Shown here: in pieces, positions 1 to 5,606 of the stretch | Layout of the letters: each line of letters starts with the position of its first letter | How positions within the stretch are numbered: position 1 is the first letter of the stretch | Source: Pseudomonadota bacterium | GTDB taxonomy: Bacteria > Pseudomonadota > Alphaproteobacteria > Rhizobiales > Xanthobacteraceae | DNA: 6,347 nt | NCBI GenBank assembly: GCA_021823875.1 | Contig: JAKAMD010000211.1 | Span: 1-6,347, forward strand | Direction of reading: 5' to 3' | Made by a program: the position numbers and the translations under genes | Notes under the pieces: generated by a model | What the model was told of the DNA's origin: nothing | The model's database searches: none | The model's input: only the letters and a program-made list of their open reading frames with translations

Positions 1-261
1 GGCCGGCAATAGCGGCGGCGTGGGCTCGATCTCATCGAGATATTCGATGATGGCGAGCGACTGGGTGAGCACATCGCCGCTGGACAATTGGAGAGCCGGC
101 ACCCGCATCTGCGGGTTGACGGCGCGGAATTCCGGTTTGCGCTGGTAGCCGCCGTCCTTGCTCAGATGGATCGCGACCATTTCATGGGGCAGGCCCTTGA
201 GGTTGAGTGCGATGCGCACGCGATACGCGGCGGACGAACGGAAATAGGTGTAGAGCTTCAC
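1..261 (-). CDS. maiA: Maleylacetoacetate isomerase / zeta-class glutathione S-transferase, N-terminal part (runs off left edge)
   Basis: Seen: 87 codons read leftward from a GTG at 261 to the window edge, with no stop. A GGAG lies 5 bases before the GTG. The N-terminus shows the thioredoxin-like glutathione-binding fold of zeta-class GSTs: a YTYFRSSAAYRVRIAL stretch at residues 4-19, a cis-proline segment NPQMRVPAL (49-57, Pro55) and the glutathione gamma-glutamyl-binding QSLAIIEYL (67-75, Gln67-Ser68). Known: this family isomerises maleylacetoacetate (or maleylpyruvate) to the fumaryl isomer using glutathione, in cytosolic tyrosine/homogentisate or gentisate breakdown. Full members are about 210-215 residues, so over half is missing here. 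The Cys of the eukaryotic SSC motif is Ala11, while both serines (9, 10) remain; several bacterial members also lack this Cys. A second in-frame GTG at 267 would place the GGAG inside its own start region, so 261 is preferred. Maleylpyruvate isomerase or another zeta GST cannot be excluded without the C-terminal domain. Confidence 0.87.
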   Translation of the reverse strand, partial: MKLYTYFRSSAAYRVRIALNLKGLPHEMVAIHLSKDGGYQRKPEFRAVNPQMRVPALQLSSGDVLTQSLAIIEYLDEIEPTPPLLPA

Positions 262-300
262 GGCCACTCCCGGCTGACGACGAAGGGAAGCGGCAATCTA

Positions 301-360
301 ACGCATCATCCCGGAAAAAGCTTGCCCCCGGGCCTGAACCCGGGGGCTGGGAACCGGTTG
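301..360 (-). terminator. Possible rho-independent terminator downstream of the MarR gene
   Basis: Seen: a 9-bp perfect GC stem (324-332 pairing with 339-347) with a 6-base loop. Read on the minus strand it is followed after AAGC by five T residues (319-315). It lies about 50 bases past the MarR stop and 63 bases before the isomerase start. The flanks (CCGGAAAAAG on one side, GGGAACCGGTTGCCGG on the other) resemble a dispersed Bradyrhizobium-type repeat, so it may be a repeat-derived hairpin acting as a terminator. It would partly separate the regulator transcript from the isomerase. Basis: stem and T-run seen; termination inferred. Confidence 0.4.
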
Positions 361-368
361 CCGGACTG

Positions 369-401
369 GCATGCCTTCGGGCGAGACCCGAGGGATCATG
401 C
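369..401. repeat. Imperfect palindrome overlapping the MarR stop codon
   Basis: Seen: GCATG-CCTTCGGG, loop CGAGA, then CCCGAGGG-AT-CATGC. The arms pair except for one G-T opposition and a two-base bulge. The MarR stop (396-398) lies inside the right arm. Together with the neighbouring hairpin at 324-347 this forms a roughly 100-base palindromic cluster that may have moved in as a unit and replaced the original 3' end of the regulator gene. Whether it is a dispersed repeat needs comparison with the rest of the genome. Confidence 0.45.
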
Positions 402-950
402 GCGATTCTGACGGGAGCCGCGCCCGTTGGTAAGGTCGGCCGCGATCTTTGCCGAACGCTCCGTCAGGATGGTCAGGGCGCGGTCGAGTGCGGCACGGTC
501 CGCGCTGTCGAACGTGTCCATCAGGCGGTCGGCGAAATTGAGCGCCAGCGGGGCGAGGTCGTTATAGATCGCGCGGCCGGCGGGCGTGAGCGACAGGAAG
601 GACTCGCGCAGGTCCGCGTGATTGACGCGTCGGGAGATCAGTTTGCGGCGTTCGAGCTCAGCGACCGCGCGCGAGACCTTGGTCTTGTGCATGTGGCTGT
701 GCCGCCCGATCTTCTTGGCGGTCATCATTCCGTGCGCACCGAGAGAAACCAGCACGCGCCACTCCGGCAGGCCGATCTTGTATTGCTCGGCATAAATGGT
801 TGAGAGTGCCTGCGACACGATGCCGGCGCAGATATTGAGCCGGTTGGGCAGGTACTCGTCCAGCTTCAGCGCAGCATAATCCGCCGCCGGATCGTCGAAC
901 GCTCCCGCGGTAGGATCGCAGCGCGTATCGAAGCCGTCGCCTTTCGACAC
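396..950 (-). CDS. MarR-family winged-helix transcriptional regulator
   Basis: Seen: 184 residues from a GTG at 950, with GGGAG five bases upstream. The winged helix-turn-helix core covers about residues 60-127. It comprises GLPEWRVLVSLG (helix entering the domain), MTAKKIGRHSHMHKTKVSRAVAELERR (HTH, with the recognition helix at about 88-102), and a wing ending in the family's D-x-R signature (Asp113, Arg115) before LTPAG (121-125). Helices on both sides (about 33-57 and 128-172) should make the dimer interface. Known: MarR proteins are cytosolic dimeric repressors, often released by aromatic acids or oxidants, that frequently control neighbouring genes. Neighbours: the gene is co-oriented with and just upstream of the maleylacetoacetate isomerase, so control of an aromatic or tyrosine degradation route is a reasonable guess, but the ligand is unknown. 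The N-terminal 30 residues are longer than the minimal fold and poorly conserved in style. The C-terminal tail is basic, and its end is encoded inside a palindrome. Confidence 0.9.
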   Translation of the reverse strand: MSKGDGFDTRCDPTAGAFDDPAADYAALKLDEYLPNRLNICAGIVSQALSTIYAEQYKIGLPEWRVLVSLGAHGMMTAKKIGRHSHMHKTKVSRAVAELERRKLISRRVNHADLRESFLSLTPAGRAIYNDLAPLALNFADRLMDTFDSADRAALDRALTILTERSAKIAADLTNGRGSRQNRA

Positions 951-1023
951 TGTCGCTCCCCTCGCGTACAGCTCTCTCCTTGCATTTCAAAGAGCCACGA
1001 CGCGTGCGCAAACTTTGTACGAT

Positions 1024-1041
1024 GTTGCAGCAGCGTGCAAC
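1024..1041. promoter_or_regulatory. Candidate operator: GTTGCA-N6-TGCAAC inverted repeat upstream of the MarR gene
   Basis: Seen: a perfect 6-bp inverted repeat with a 6-base spacer (18 bp overall), 74-91 bases upstream of the MarR GTG. Known: MarR dimers usually bind palindromes of 16-20 bp and often repress their own gene. Inference: this is an autoregulatory site. The same bases include TTGCAC on the minus strand, which could act as a poor -35. No convincing -10 follows it. Confidence 0.4.
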
Positions 1042-1227
1042 GCACTGACATGTGATTTACCTTGGAGACGGAAGTGTGGAATTACCAGAAACGCGGAATT
1101 CATTATGAAATTTGTCGAGAATGCCAATTTGTCGCAGGCGGATCGCTCGCTGCTCACGGCTGTCCGAATCTGTTCGGCACTATCAATCGTGCTTGCCGCT
1201 CGCTTCTTGGAAAGCGCCGGCGGTGGA

Positions 1228-1536
1228 TCAGCGCGTGCAGACGATGGCGACGAAATTGTCGCAATGGCCGCCGCGGCAATTGTCGGTGGCGCTGGTCGGG
1301 ATGGCGCCGGTGATCTCGTCGCGGTCGACCTTGCGGTAGGAAGTGGCCGCGGCGAACTGGCGTGACCGGCAATAGGCGTTGGCGACAATCGCGCCGCATC
1401 GCTCGCCGGTGGCCAGACAACCGTCGACCCCATAAGTCGCATCGTTGGCGATGATGAACATGCGCCGTTCCGCGTGCGCCGACGAGGCCAGACCAACGCA
1501 TAACAGAGACGCGAGACCGACAAGAACCGAACGCAT
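1228..1536 (-). CDS. Small exported six-cysteine protein of unknown function
   Basis: Seen: 102 residues starting at the ATG at 1536. Residues 1-22 form a textbook Sec signal peptide: Arg2, a hydrophobic core VLVGLASLLCVGLAS, and an AHA signal peptidase I site, giving a mature start at Glu23. The mature part of about 80 residues has six Cys (40, 47, 56, 87, 92, 100), an even number that suits up to three disulfides in the periplasm. It also has a central CRSRQFAAATSYRKVDRDEITG stretch (shown here as two joined motifs, 56-66 and 67-77). I recall similar uncharacterised proteins in Bradyrhizobium relatives, but no function can be named. No clear Shine-Dalgarno precedes the ATG; the sequence just upstream is pyrimidine-rich (CAACTCCT), with only a weak CGAG further out. 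It stands alone, divergent from cysS. Long plus-strand frames over it lack start signals and a recognisable domain, whereas the signal peptide here is coherent. Confidence 0.75.
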   Translation of the reverse strand: MRSVLVGLASLLCVGLASSAHAERRMFIIANDATYGVDGCLATGERCGAIVANAYCRSRQFAAATSYRKVDRDEITGAIPTSATDNCRGGHCDNFVAIVCTR

Positions 1537-1863
1537 AGGAGTTGCTCGTGTGGAAGGCGCCGCGCTGGGCGCCCGGCCGGCGAGAATGCGGGCAAAGTCT
1601 TAAGGGCCGATTAACCCTTCTCGTTTCCGCCCCGCCGGGGCGGGGTGAATTATCCGCTTTTGGCTGGGGTTAGAAGCCCTGCGCGGCGGGGCTTGACGGC
1701 ATCCACAAGTTTTGCGCATTGTGCCGGCCATGAACGGCCTTAACCAAACTTGCGGCATTTGCCGGGGGATTATTGGCTAGCGCAAAACGCTGGCTGCGGC
1801 CGTCTTTTCTCCCAACAGAGATCATCAAGACGCCCGGCCAGAGGCCGAGGGGTGTCTTGGATC
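1537..1863. other. Divergent intergenic region between the exported protein and cysS
   Basis: This 327-base stretch has no supportable gene. It holds a perfect GC palindrome (1627-1643, arms CCGCCCCG / CGGGGCGG around a single C) with no T-run on either side, so it is not a normal terminator. It also holds a short CGGCA-TT-TGCCG hairpin (1753-1764), a weak promoter candidate at 1693-1722 on the plus strand, and the cysS ribosome binding region. The frame continuing upstream of the cysS ATG is open to 1750, but its residues do not resemble CysRS. No tRNA or recognisable riboswitch was seen. Confidence 0.6.
1693..1722 (+). promoter_or_regulatory. Weak candidate promoter for the cysS unit
   Basis: Seen: TTGACG (1693-1698, 5 of 6 to the sigma-70 -35 consensus), 18 bases, then CATTGT (1717-1722), which matches the -10 consensus poorly. 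It is about 140 bases upstream of the cysS ATG, so the leader would be long. It is offered only as the best -35 in the intergenic region. Confidence 0.2.
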
Positions 1864-3228
1864 ATGGAGCTCAAGCTTTACGATACGCTGACCCGGGAGA
1901 AGCGGGTGTTCGTCCCGCTCGATCCCGCCCGCGTGCGCATGTATGTGTGCGGGCCGACGGTCTATGACTTCGCCCATATCGGCAATGCCCGCCCGGTCAT
2001 CGTATTCGACGTGCTGTTCCGGCTGCTGCGGCACATCTACGGCGCCGACCACGTCACTTATGTGCGCAACATCACCGACGTCGACGACAAGATCAACGCG
2101 CGCGCGGCGGAACGCGGGATCTCCATCCGCGATTTGACCGAAGAGACCTATAAGAATTTCAAGGCCGACATCGAAGCGCTCGGCTGCCTGCCGCCGACGG
2201 TCGAGCCGCGCGCGACCGAGCACATCGATGCGATGAAGGTGCTGATCGAGCGGCTGGTCGCCGGTGGTCACGCCTATGTCGAGCAGGACCATGTGCTCTT
2301 CAGCGTGCCGTCGATGCCCGACTATGGCCAGCTTTCCAAGCGCCCGCTCGACGAGATGATCGCCGGCGCCCGCGTCGAGGTCGCGCCCTACAAGAAGGAC
2401 GCGCAGGACTTCGTGCTGTGGAAGCCGTCGAAGCCGGGCGAGCCGGCTTGGCCGTCGCCCTGCGGCATCGCCACGCCCGGCCGGCCCGGCTGGCACATCG
2501 AATGTTCGGCCATGTCCTGGAAACATCTGGGCGAGACTTTCGATATCCACGGCGGCGGCATCGATCTGGTGTTTCCGCATCACGAGAACGAGATCGCGCA
2601 ATCGCGCTGCGCCTTTCATACCGGCGTGATGGCGAACTACTGGATGCACAACGGCTTCCTGCAGGTGGAAGGCGAGAAGATGTCGAAGAGCCTCGGCAAC
2701 TTCGTGACCATTCACGCCTTGCTGGCCGATTGGCCGGGCGAGGTGTTGCGCCTGAACATGTTGCGCACGCACTACCGGCAGCCGATCGACTGGACCGTCA
2801 AGGGACTGGAAGAAAGTTGGAAGACGCTCGACGATTGGTACATGGTGGCCGCGGATGCATCCGGTACATTGGTATCGGGCCATGTGCTCGAAGCGTTAAG
2901 CGACGATCTCAACACGCCGCAGGCGATTGCCGCTCTGCACGGCTTGCGCAATCGGGCGCAAAGCGGCGACCGCTTGGCCGCCGATGAATTGGCGTCGTCG
3001 CTGCGCTTTCTTGGTTTCCTGCGCGAATCCGCAGCGGATTGGGCGGCGCGGCGGCAGGCGGGCCGCGACATCGATGTCAGCAAAGTGCAGGTGCTGATCG
3101 ATGCGCGCACCGCGGCCCGCAAGGCCAAGAACTTCGCCGAATCCGACCGCATCCGCGACGAGCTCGCCGCCATGGGCGTTGTGCTGAAAGACTCCAAGGA
3201 CGGCACCACCTGGGAGATCGCGCGATGA
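1864..3228 (+). CDS. cysS: Cysteinyl-tRNA synthetase
   Basis: Seen: 454 residues. It is a class I aminoacyl-tRNA synthetase that ligates cysteine to tRNA-Cys in the cytosol. Signatures in order: MELKLYDTL N-terminus; CGPTVYDFAHIGNAR with zinc ligand Cys29 and the HIGH motif as HIGN (38-41); RNITDVDDKI; WHIECSAM with zinc ligand Cys214; FDIHGGGIDL followed by PHHENE, with the remaining zinc ligands His239 and Glu243; and KMSKS at 272-276. A helical DALR/anticodon-side region follows, ending in the family-typical ARKAKNFAESDRIRDEL and WEIAR. The length is normal for the family and all metal and ATP-binding residues are present. The ATG at 1864 begins the conserved N-terminus, with GAGGGG 11 bases upstream. 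An in-frame GTG at 1852 with GAGG 7 bases before it would add four residues and is possible. The stop overlaps an ATG (ATGA at 3225-3228). It is probably the first gene of the unit leading to cimA. Confidence 0.98.
   Translation: MELKLYDTLTREKRVFVPLDPARVRMYVCGPTVYDFAHIGNARPVIVFDVLFRLLRHIYGADHVTYVRNITDVDDKINARAAERGISIRDLTEETYKNFKADIEALGCLPPTVEPRATEHIDAMKVLIERLVAGGHAYVEQDHVLFSVPSMPDYGQLSKRPLDEMIAGARVEVAPYKKDAQDFVLWKPSKPGEPAWPSPCGIATPGRPGWHIECSAMSWKHLGETFDIHGGGIDLVFPHHENEIAQSRCAFHTGVMANYWMHNGFLQVEGEKMSKSLGNFVTIHALLADWPGEVLRLNMLRTHYRQPIDWTVKGLEESWKTLDDWYMVAADASGTLVSGHVLEALSDDLNTPQAIAALHGLRNRAQSGDRLAADELASSLRFLGFLRESAADWAARRQAGRDIDVSKVQVLIDARTAARKAKNFAESDRIRDELAAMGVVLKDSKDGTTWEIAR
3211..3228 (+). 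repeat. 18-bp direct repeat, left copy (cysS 3' end)
   Basis: Seen: TGGGAGATCGCGCGATGA, encoding the cysS C-terminus WEIAR and its stop. It contains GGGAG eight bases before an ATG that overlaps the stop. It is 17/18 identical to 3351-3368, exactly 140 bases downstream. Sequence outside the 18 bp does not match convincingly. Inference: a target-site-like duplication around the palindromic element at 3237-3327. Confidence 0.75.
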
Positions 3229-3368
3229 CTCTCTTTCGTCATGGCCGGGCTTGTCCCCGCCATCCACGGTTTACTTCGCCGGCGCGCCGCAAAGACGTGG
3301 ATGCCCGCGACAAGCGCGGGCATGACGCTGCGGATTATGGCGCATACAAGTGGGAGGTCGCGCGATGA
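3225..3368 (+). CDS. Possible 47-residue coupling frame running through the palindromic element
   Basis: Seen: an ATG overlapping the cysS stop as ATGA, preceded by GGGAG at 8 bases, opens a 47-codon frame that crosses the whole repeat element. It ends in WEVAR and a TGA that itself overlaps the acetyltransferase ATG as ATGA. The product is Arg-rich (RHGRACPRHPR..., ...RRKDVDARDKRGHD) and its core is just translated palindrome, so it is unlikely to be a conserved protein. Its possible role is to carry ribosomes from cysS to the acetyltransferase start, replacing a direct overlap interrupted by the insertion. The frame may be open by chance. Confidence 0.25.
   Translation: MTLFRHGRACPRHPRFTSPARRKDVDARDKRGHDAADYGAYKWEVAR
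3237..3327. repeat. Paired-palindrome repeat element, copy 1
   Basis: Seen: two 32-base arms (3237-3268 and 3296-3327) that are reverse complements at 27 of 32 positions, separated by 27 bases. Each arm also contains its own 9-bp stem with a CTTGT or ACAAG loop (ATGGCCGGG..CCCCGCCAT and ATGCCCGCG..CGCGGGCAT). The first stem has one C-C mismatch. Sequences of this type are, to my knowledge, dispersed in many copies in Bradyrhizobium-like genomes. It lies between cysS and the acetyltransferase and is flanked by an 18-bp direct repeat. In RNA it could form either two hairpins or one long one, and might affect message stability or termination. Confidence 0.85.
3351..3368 (+). repeat. 18-bp direct repeat, right copy, carrying the acetyltransferase ribosome binding site and start
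   Basis: Seen: TGGGAGGTCGCGCGATGA, differing from 3211-3228 by one A-to-G change. That change turns GGGAG A into GGGAGG, a stronger Shine-Dalgarno 7 bases before the ATG at 3365. It therefore decides the acetyltransferase start. In its left-hand counterpart the same bases encode the end of CysRS. Confidence 0.75.
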
Positions 3369-3868
3369 ACGCCCAGGCGCATCCGAGGCTCGCCATGCGG
3401 CCGTTCCTGGCCGAGGATGCGCCGTTGCTCGCCGACATCTTCCGCGCCTCGGTCGAAGAGCTCACCGGCGACGACTACAGCGAGGCGCAGCAGGAGGCTT
3501 GGGCGGCCACCGCTGACGACACGGCTGCCTTCGCCAAGACGCTCGGTGGTCAACTGACATTGGTGGCGACCATGGAAGGCTCGCCGGTCGGCTTTGCCGC
3601 GCTCGAAGGCAAGGACAAGATCGCCATGCTCTATGTCCATCCGGCGGCGGCCGGGCAGGGCGTTGCGGCTATGCTGGTCGATGCGCTGGAAAAGTTGGCG
3701 GGCGCGCGCGGCGCCGAGCAGCTCAGCGTCGATGCCAGCGACACCGCGCAAGGCTTCTTCCAGAAGCGCGGTTATGTCGCCCAGCAGCGCAACAGCACTG
3801 CGGCCGGCGGCGAATGGCTCGCCAACACCACCATGCACAAGCAGCTCGCCCCGCGGGAGGCCTCATGA
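3365..3868 (+). CDS. GNAT-family N-acetyltransferase, YafP-like
   Basis: Seen: 167 residues with the GNAT fold in order. There is an N-terminal MRPFLAEDAPLLADIF (strand 1/helix 1, about 11-26), a central VATMEGSPVGFAAL (67-80), motif A MLYVHPAAAGQGVAAMLVDAL (88-108) with the acetyl-CoA pyrophosphate loop AAGQGV, and motif B with FFQKRGYV (131-138). The final NTTMHKQL resembles the C-terminus of YafP-type enzymes. Known: GNATs move the acetyl group of acetyl-CoA to an amine on a small molecule, peptide or protein. The substrate here is unknown. The ATG at 3365 is chosen for GGGAGG 7 bases upstream; the GTG at 3350 overlaps that site. Its stop overlaps the next gene as ATGA, so it is translationally coupled to the small membrane protein and sits in the cysS-cimA unit. 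Confidence 0.9.
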   Translation: MNAQAHPRLAMRPFLAEDAPLLADIFRASVEELTGDDYSEAQQEAWAATADDTAAFAKTLGGQLTLVATMEGSPVGFAALEGKDKIAMLYVHPAAAGQGVAAMLVDALEKLAGARGAEQLSVDASDTAQGFFQKRGYVAQQRNSTAAGGEWLANTTMHKQLAPREAS

Positions 3869-3981
3869 AAAAGCCCGACACCCCGTTTCCGCGGCACTGG
3901 ATTTATTACATCGCGCTCAAGTTCGGCCTGCTGATCCTGGCCGCCCTGCTGGCGCTTTATTTCTTCTATCGGGTCGTGTGA
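3865..3981 (+). CDS. 38-residue single-pass membrane protein
   Basis: Seen: ATG overlapping the acetyltransferase stop (ATGA), with GGGAGG four bases upstream. It encodes 38 residues: a cationic, proline-containing head (MKKPDTPFPRHW), then one hydrophobic segment of about 23 residues (roughly 13-36, IYYIALKFGLLILAALLALYFFYR) split here only by Lys19, and a short VV end. The stop is 7 bases before cimA. With two Lys and one Arg before the segment, the positive-inside rule predicts a cytoplasmic N-terminus. Coupling on both sides, a good ribosome binding site and a coherent helix support a real gene even though it is very short. I think similar small proteins occur at this locus in relatives but cannot verify that. 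Function is unknown; nothing ties it to citramalate synthesis except position. Confidence 0.72.
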   Translation: MKKPDTPFPRHWIYYIALKFGLLILAALLALYFFYRVV

Positions 3982-3988
3982 GGCAGCC

Positions 3989-5584
3989 ATGGCACGCGAA
4001 CGGCTCTTTCTCTTCGACACCACGCTGCGCGACGGCGCGCAGACCAACGGCGTCGACTTCACGCTGGCCGACAAGCTGGCGATTGCCGGCCTGCTGGCCG
4101 AACTCGGCATCGATTACGTCGAAGGCGGTTATCCCGGCGCCAATCCGACCGACACCGAATTGTTCGGCGAGAAACGCAGGCTCAAGACGACCTTCACCGC
4201 TTTCGGCATGACGCGGCGGCCGGGCCGCTCGGCTTCCAACGATCCGGGCCTCGCCGCGCTGCTCGACGCCAAGGCCGACGCCATCTGTTTCGTCGCCAAG
4301 TCGTGGGACTATCACGTCAAGGTCGCGCTGGAGACCACCGGCGAGGAAAATCTCGCCTCAATCCGCGATAGCGTGCGCGCCGCCAAGGCCAAGGGGCGCG
4401 AGGTGCTGCTCGACTGCGAGCATTTCTTCGACGGCTACAAGGCCAATCCCGACTATGCGCTCTCCTGCGCCAAGGCTGCGTATGAGGAAGGCGCGCGCTG
4501 GGTGGTCTTGTGCGACACCAACGGTGGCACGCTGCCGCATGAGGTCGAAGAGATCGTCGGCGCGGTGTGCAAGGTGATCCCGGGCGATCACGTCGGCATC
4601 CATGCCCATAACGACACCGAGCAGGCGGTGGCTAATTCCTTCGCGGCCGTGCGCGCCGGCGCGCGCCAGATCCAGGGCACGCTCAACGGTTTGGGCGAGC
4701 GCTGCGGCAACGCCAATCTCGTCTCCATCATCCCGACGCTGAAACTGAAGAAGGAATACGCCGAGGCCTTCGACATTGGCGTGTCCGATGCCGCGCTCAA
4801 GAAGCTGGCGCAGGTCTCGCACGCGCTCGACGAGCGGCTCAACCGCGCGCCTGATCGCCACGCGCCCTATGTCGGCGAGAGCGCCTTCGCTACCAAGGCC
4901 GGCATCCACGCCTCCGCCATCGCCAAGGACCCGGCGACCTACGAGCACGTCTCGCCGGAAGCCGTCGGCAATCGCCGCCGCGTGCTGGTGTCGGAGCAGG
5001 CCGGCAAGTCCAATGTGCTGGTGGAGCTGGAGCGCATCGGCCTCAAGGTCGACAAGGACGATCCGCGTATCGGCCGCCTCTTGGAGATCGTCAAGGAGCG
5101 CGAGACCATCGGCTATGCCTACGAGGCGGCCGACGCATCGTTCGATCTCCTGGCGCGCCGCACGCTCGGCACCGTGCCGGATTATTTCGACGTGACTCAG
5201 TTCGATGTGAATGTGGAGCAGCGCTACAACGCCAAAGCTGAGCGCGTCACCGTCACCATGGCGGTGGTGAAGGTCAAGGTCGGCAGCGAAGACACCATCT
5301 CGGCGGCTGAAGGCAACGGCCCGGTCAACGCGCTCGACCAGGCGTTGCGCAAGGACCTCGGCAAGTACCAGAAATACATCGACGGCCTGAAGCTGACTGA
5401 CTACCGCGTGCGTATCCTTAATGGCGGCACTGGGGCAGTGACCCGCGTGCTGATCGAGAGCGAGGACGAGAATGGCGAGCATTGGACCACGGTCGGCGTC
5501 TCGCCCAATATCATCGACGCCTCGTTCCAGGCGTTGATGGATTCGATCATCTACAAGCTGGTGAAATCCGGCGCGCCGGCTTAG
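3989..5584 (+). CDS. cimA: (R)-citramalate synthase
   Basis: Seen: 531 residues, GAGG five bases before the ATG. It is an HMGL-like TIM barrel from residue 6, with FDTTLRDGAQ (9-18; Arg14 catalytic, Asp15 metal), EGGYPGANPTD, the metal-binding HAHND (205-209) and NGLGERCGNANL (233-244). FATKAGIHASAI follows, with His307 at the place of the family's catalytic His in the linker subdomain. A C-terminal LeuA-type allosteric domain begins near residue 400 (VTQFDVNVEQRY) and contains the GNGPVNALDQALRK and GGTGAVTRVLIES segments. Known: this group (the TIGR00977 type) condenses pyruvate and acetyl-CoA to (R)-citramalate, starting threonine-independent 2-oxobutyrate/isoleucine synthesis, usually with isoleucine feedback. 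EGGYPGANPTDTELF and the overall length fit CimA rather than 2-isopropylmalate or homocitrate synthase. The length is normal and no key residue is missing. It is probably co-transcribed with cysS, the acetyltransferase and the microprotein. Confidence 0.95.
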   Translation: MARERLFLFDTTLRDGAQTNGVDFTLADKLAIAGLLAELGIDYVEGGYPGANPTDTELFGEKRRLKTTFTAFGMTRRPGRSASNDPGLAALLDAKADAICFVAKSWDYHVKVALETTGEENLASIRDSVRAAKAKGREVLLDCEHFFDGYKANPDYALSCAKAAYEEGARWVVLCDTNGGTLPHEVEEIVGAVCKVIPGDHVGIHAHNDTEQAVANSFAAVRAGARQIQGTLNGLGERCGNANLVSIIPTLKLKKEYAEAFDIGVSDAALKKLAQVSHALDERLNRAPDRHAPYVGESAFATKAGIHASAIAKDPATYEHVSPEAVGNRRRVLVSEQAGKSNVLVELERIGLKVDKDDPRIGRLLEIVKERETIGYAYEAADASFDLLARRTLGTVPDYFDVTQFDVNVEQRYNAKAERVTVTMAVVKVKVGSEDTISAAEGNGPVNALDQALRKDLGKYQKYIDGLKLTDYRVRILNGGTGAVTRVLIESEDENGEHWTTVGVSPNIIDASFQALMDSIIYKLVKSGAPA

Positions 5585-5606
5585 CTCGCGACGAAACCCC
5601 CTCAAT

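Noticed and set aside
1015..1365. Plus-strand frame of 116 codons opposite the exported protein gene
   Set aside because: It has no ribosome binding site at TTG 1015 or at the internal ATG 1105, and no recognisable domain. Its 3' half is simply the complement of a gene with a good signal peptide.
1750..1863. N-terminal extension of CysRS to an upstream TTG
   Set aside because: The added residues do not resemble the family, whose conserved start (LKLYDTL) begins at the ATG at 1864.
1861..1990. T-box or other amino-acid-sensing leader before cysS
   Set aside because: No T-box sequence or specifier structure is visible, and such leaders are not expected in Alphaproteobacteria.
1825..2883. Long minus-strand frame (352 codons) antisense to cysS
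   Set aside because: It is a GC-skew shadow of the cysS codon pattern, rich in Arg, His, Ala and Val with no domain, and cysS is unmistakable.
4358..5605. Long minus-strand frame (415 codons) antisense to cimA
   Set aside because: It mirrors cimA codon periodicity and has no recognisable family or start signal.
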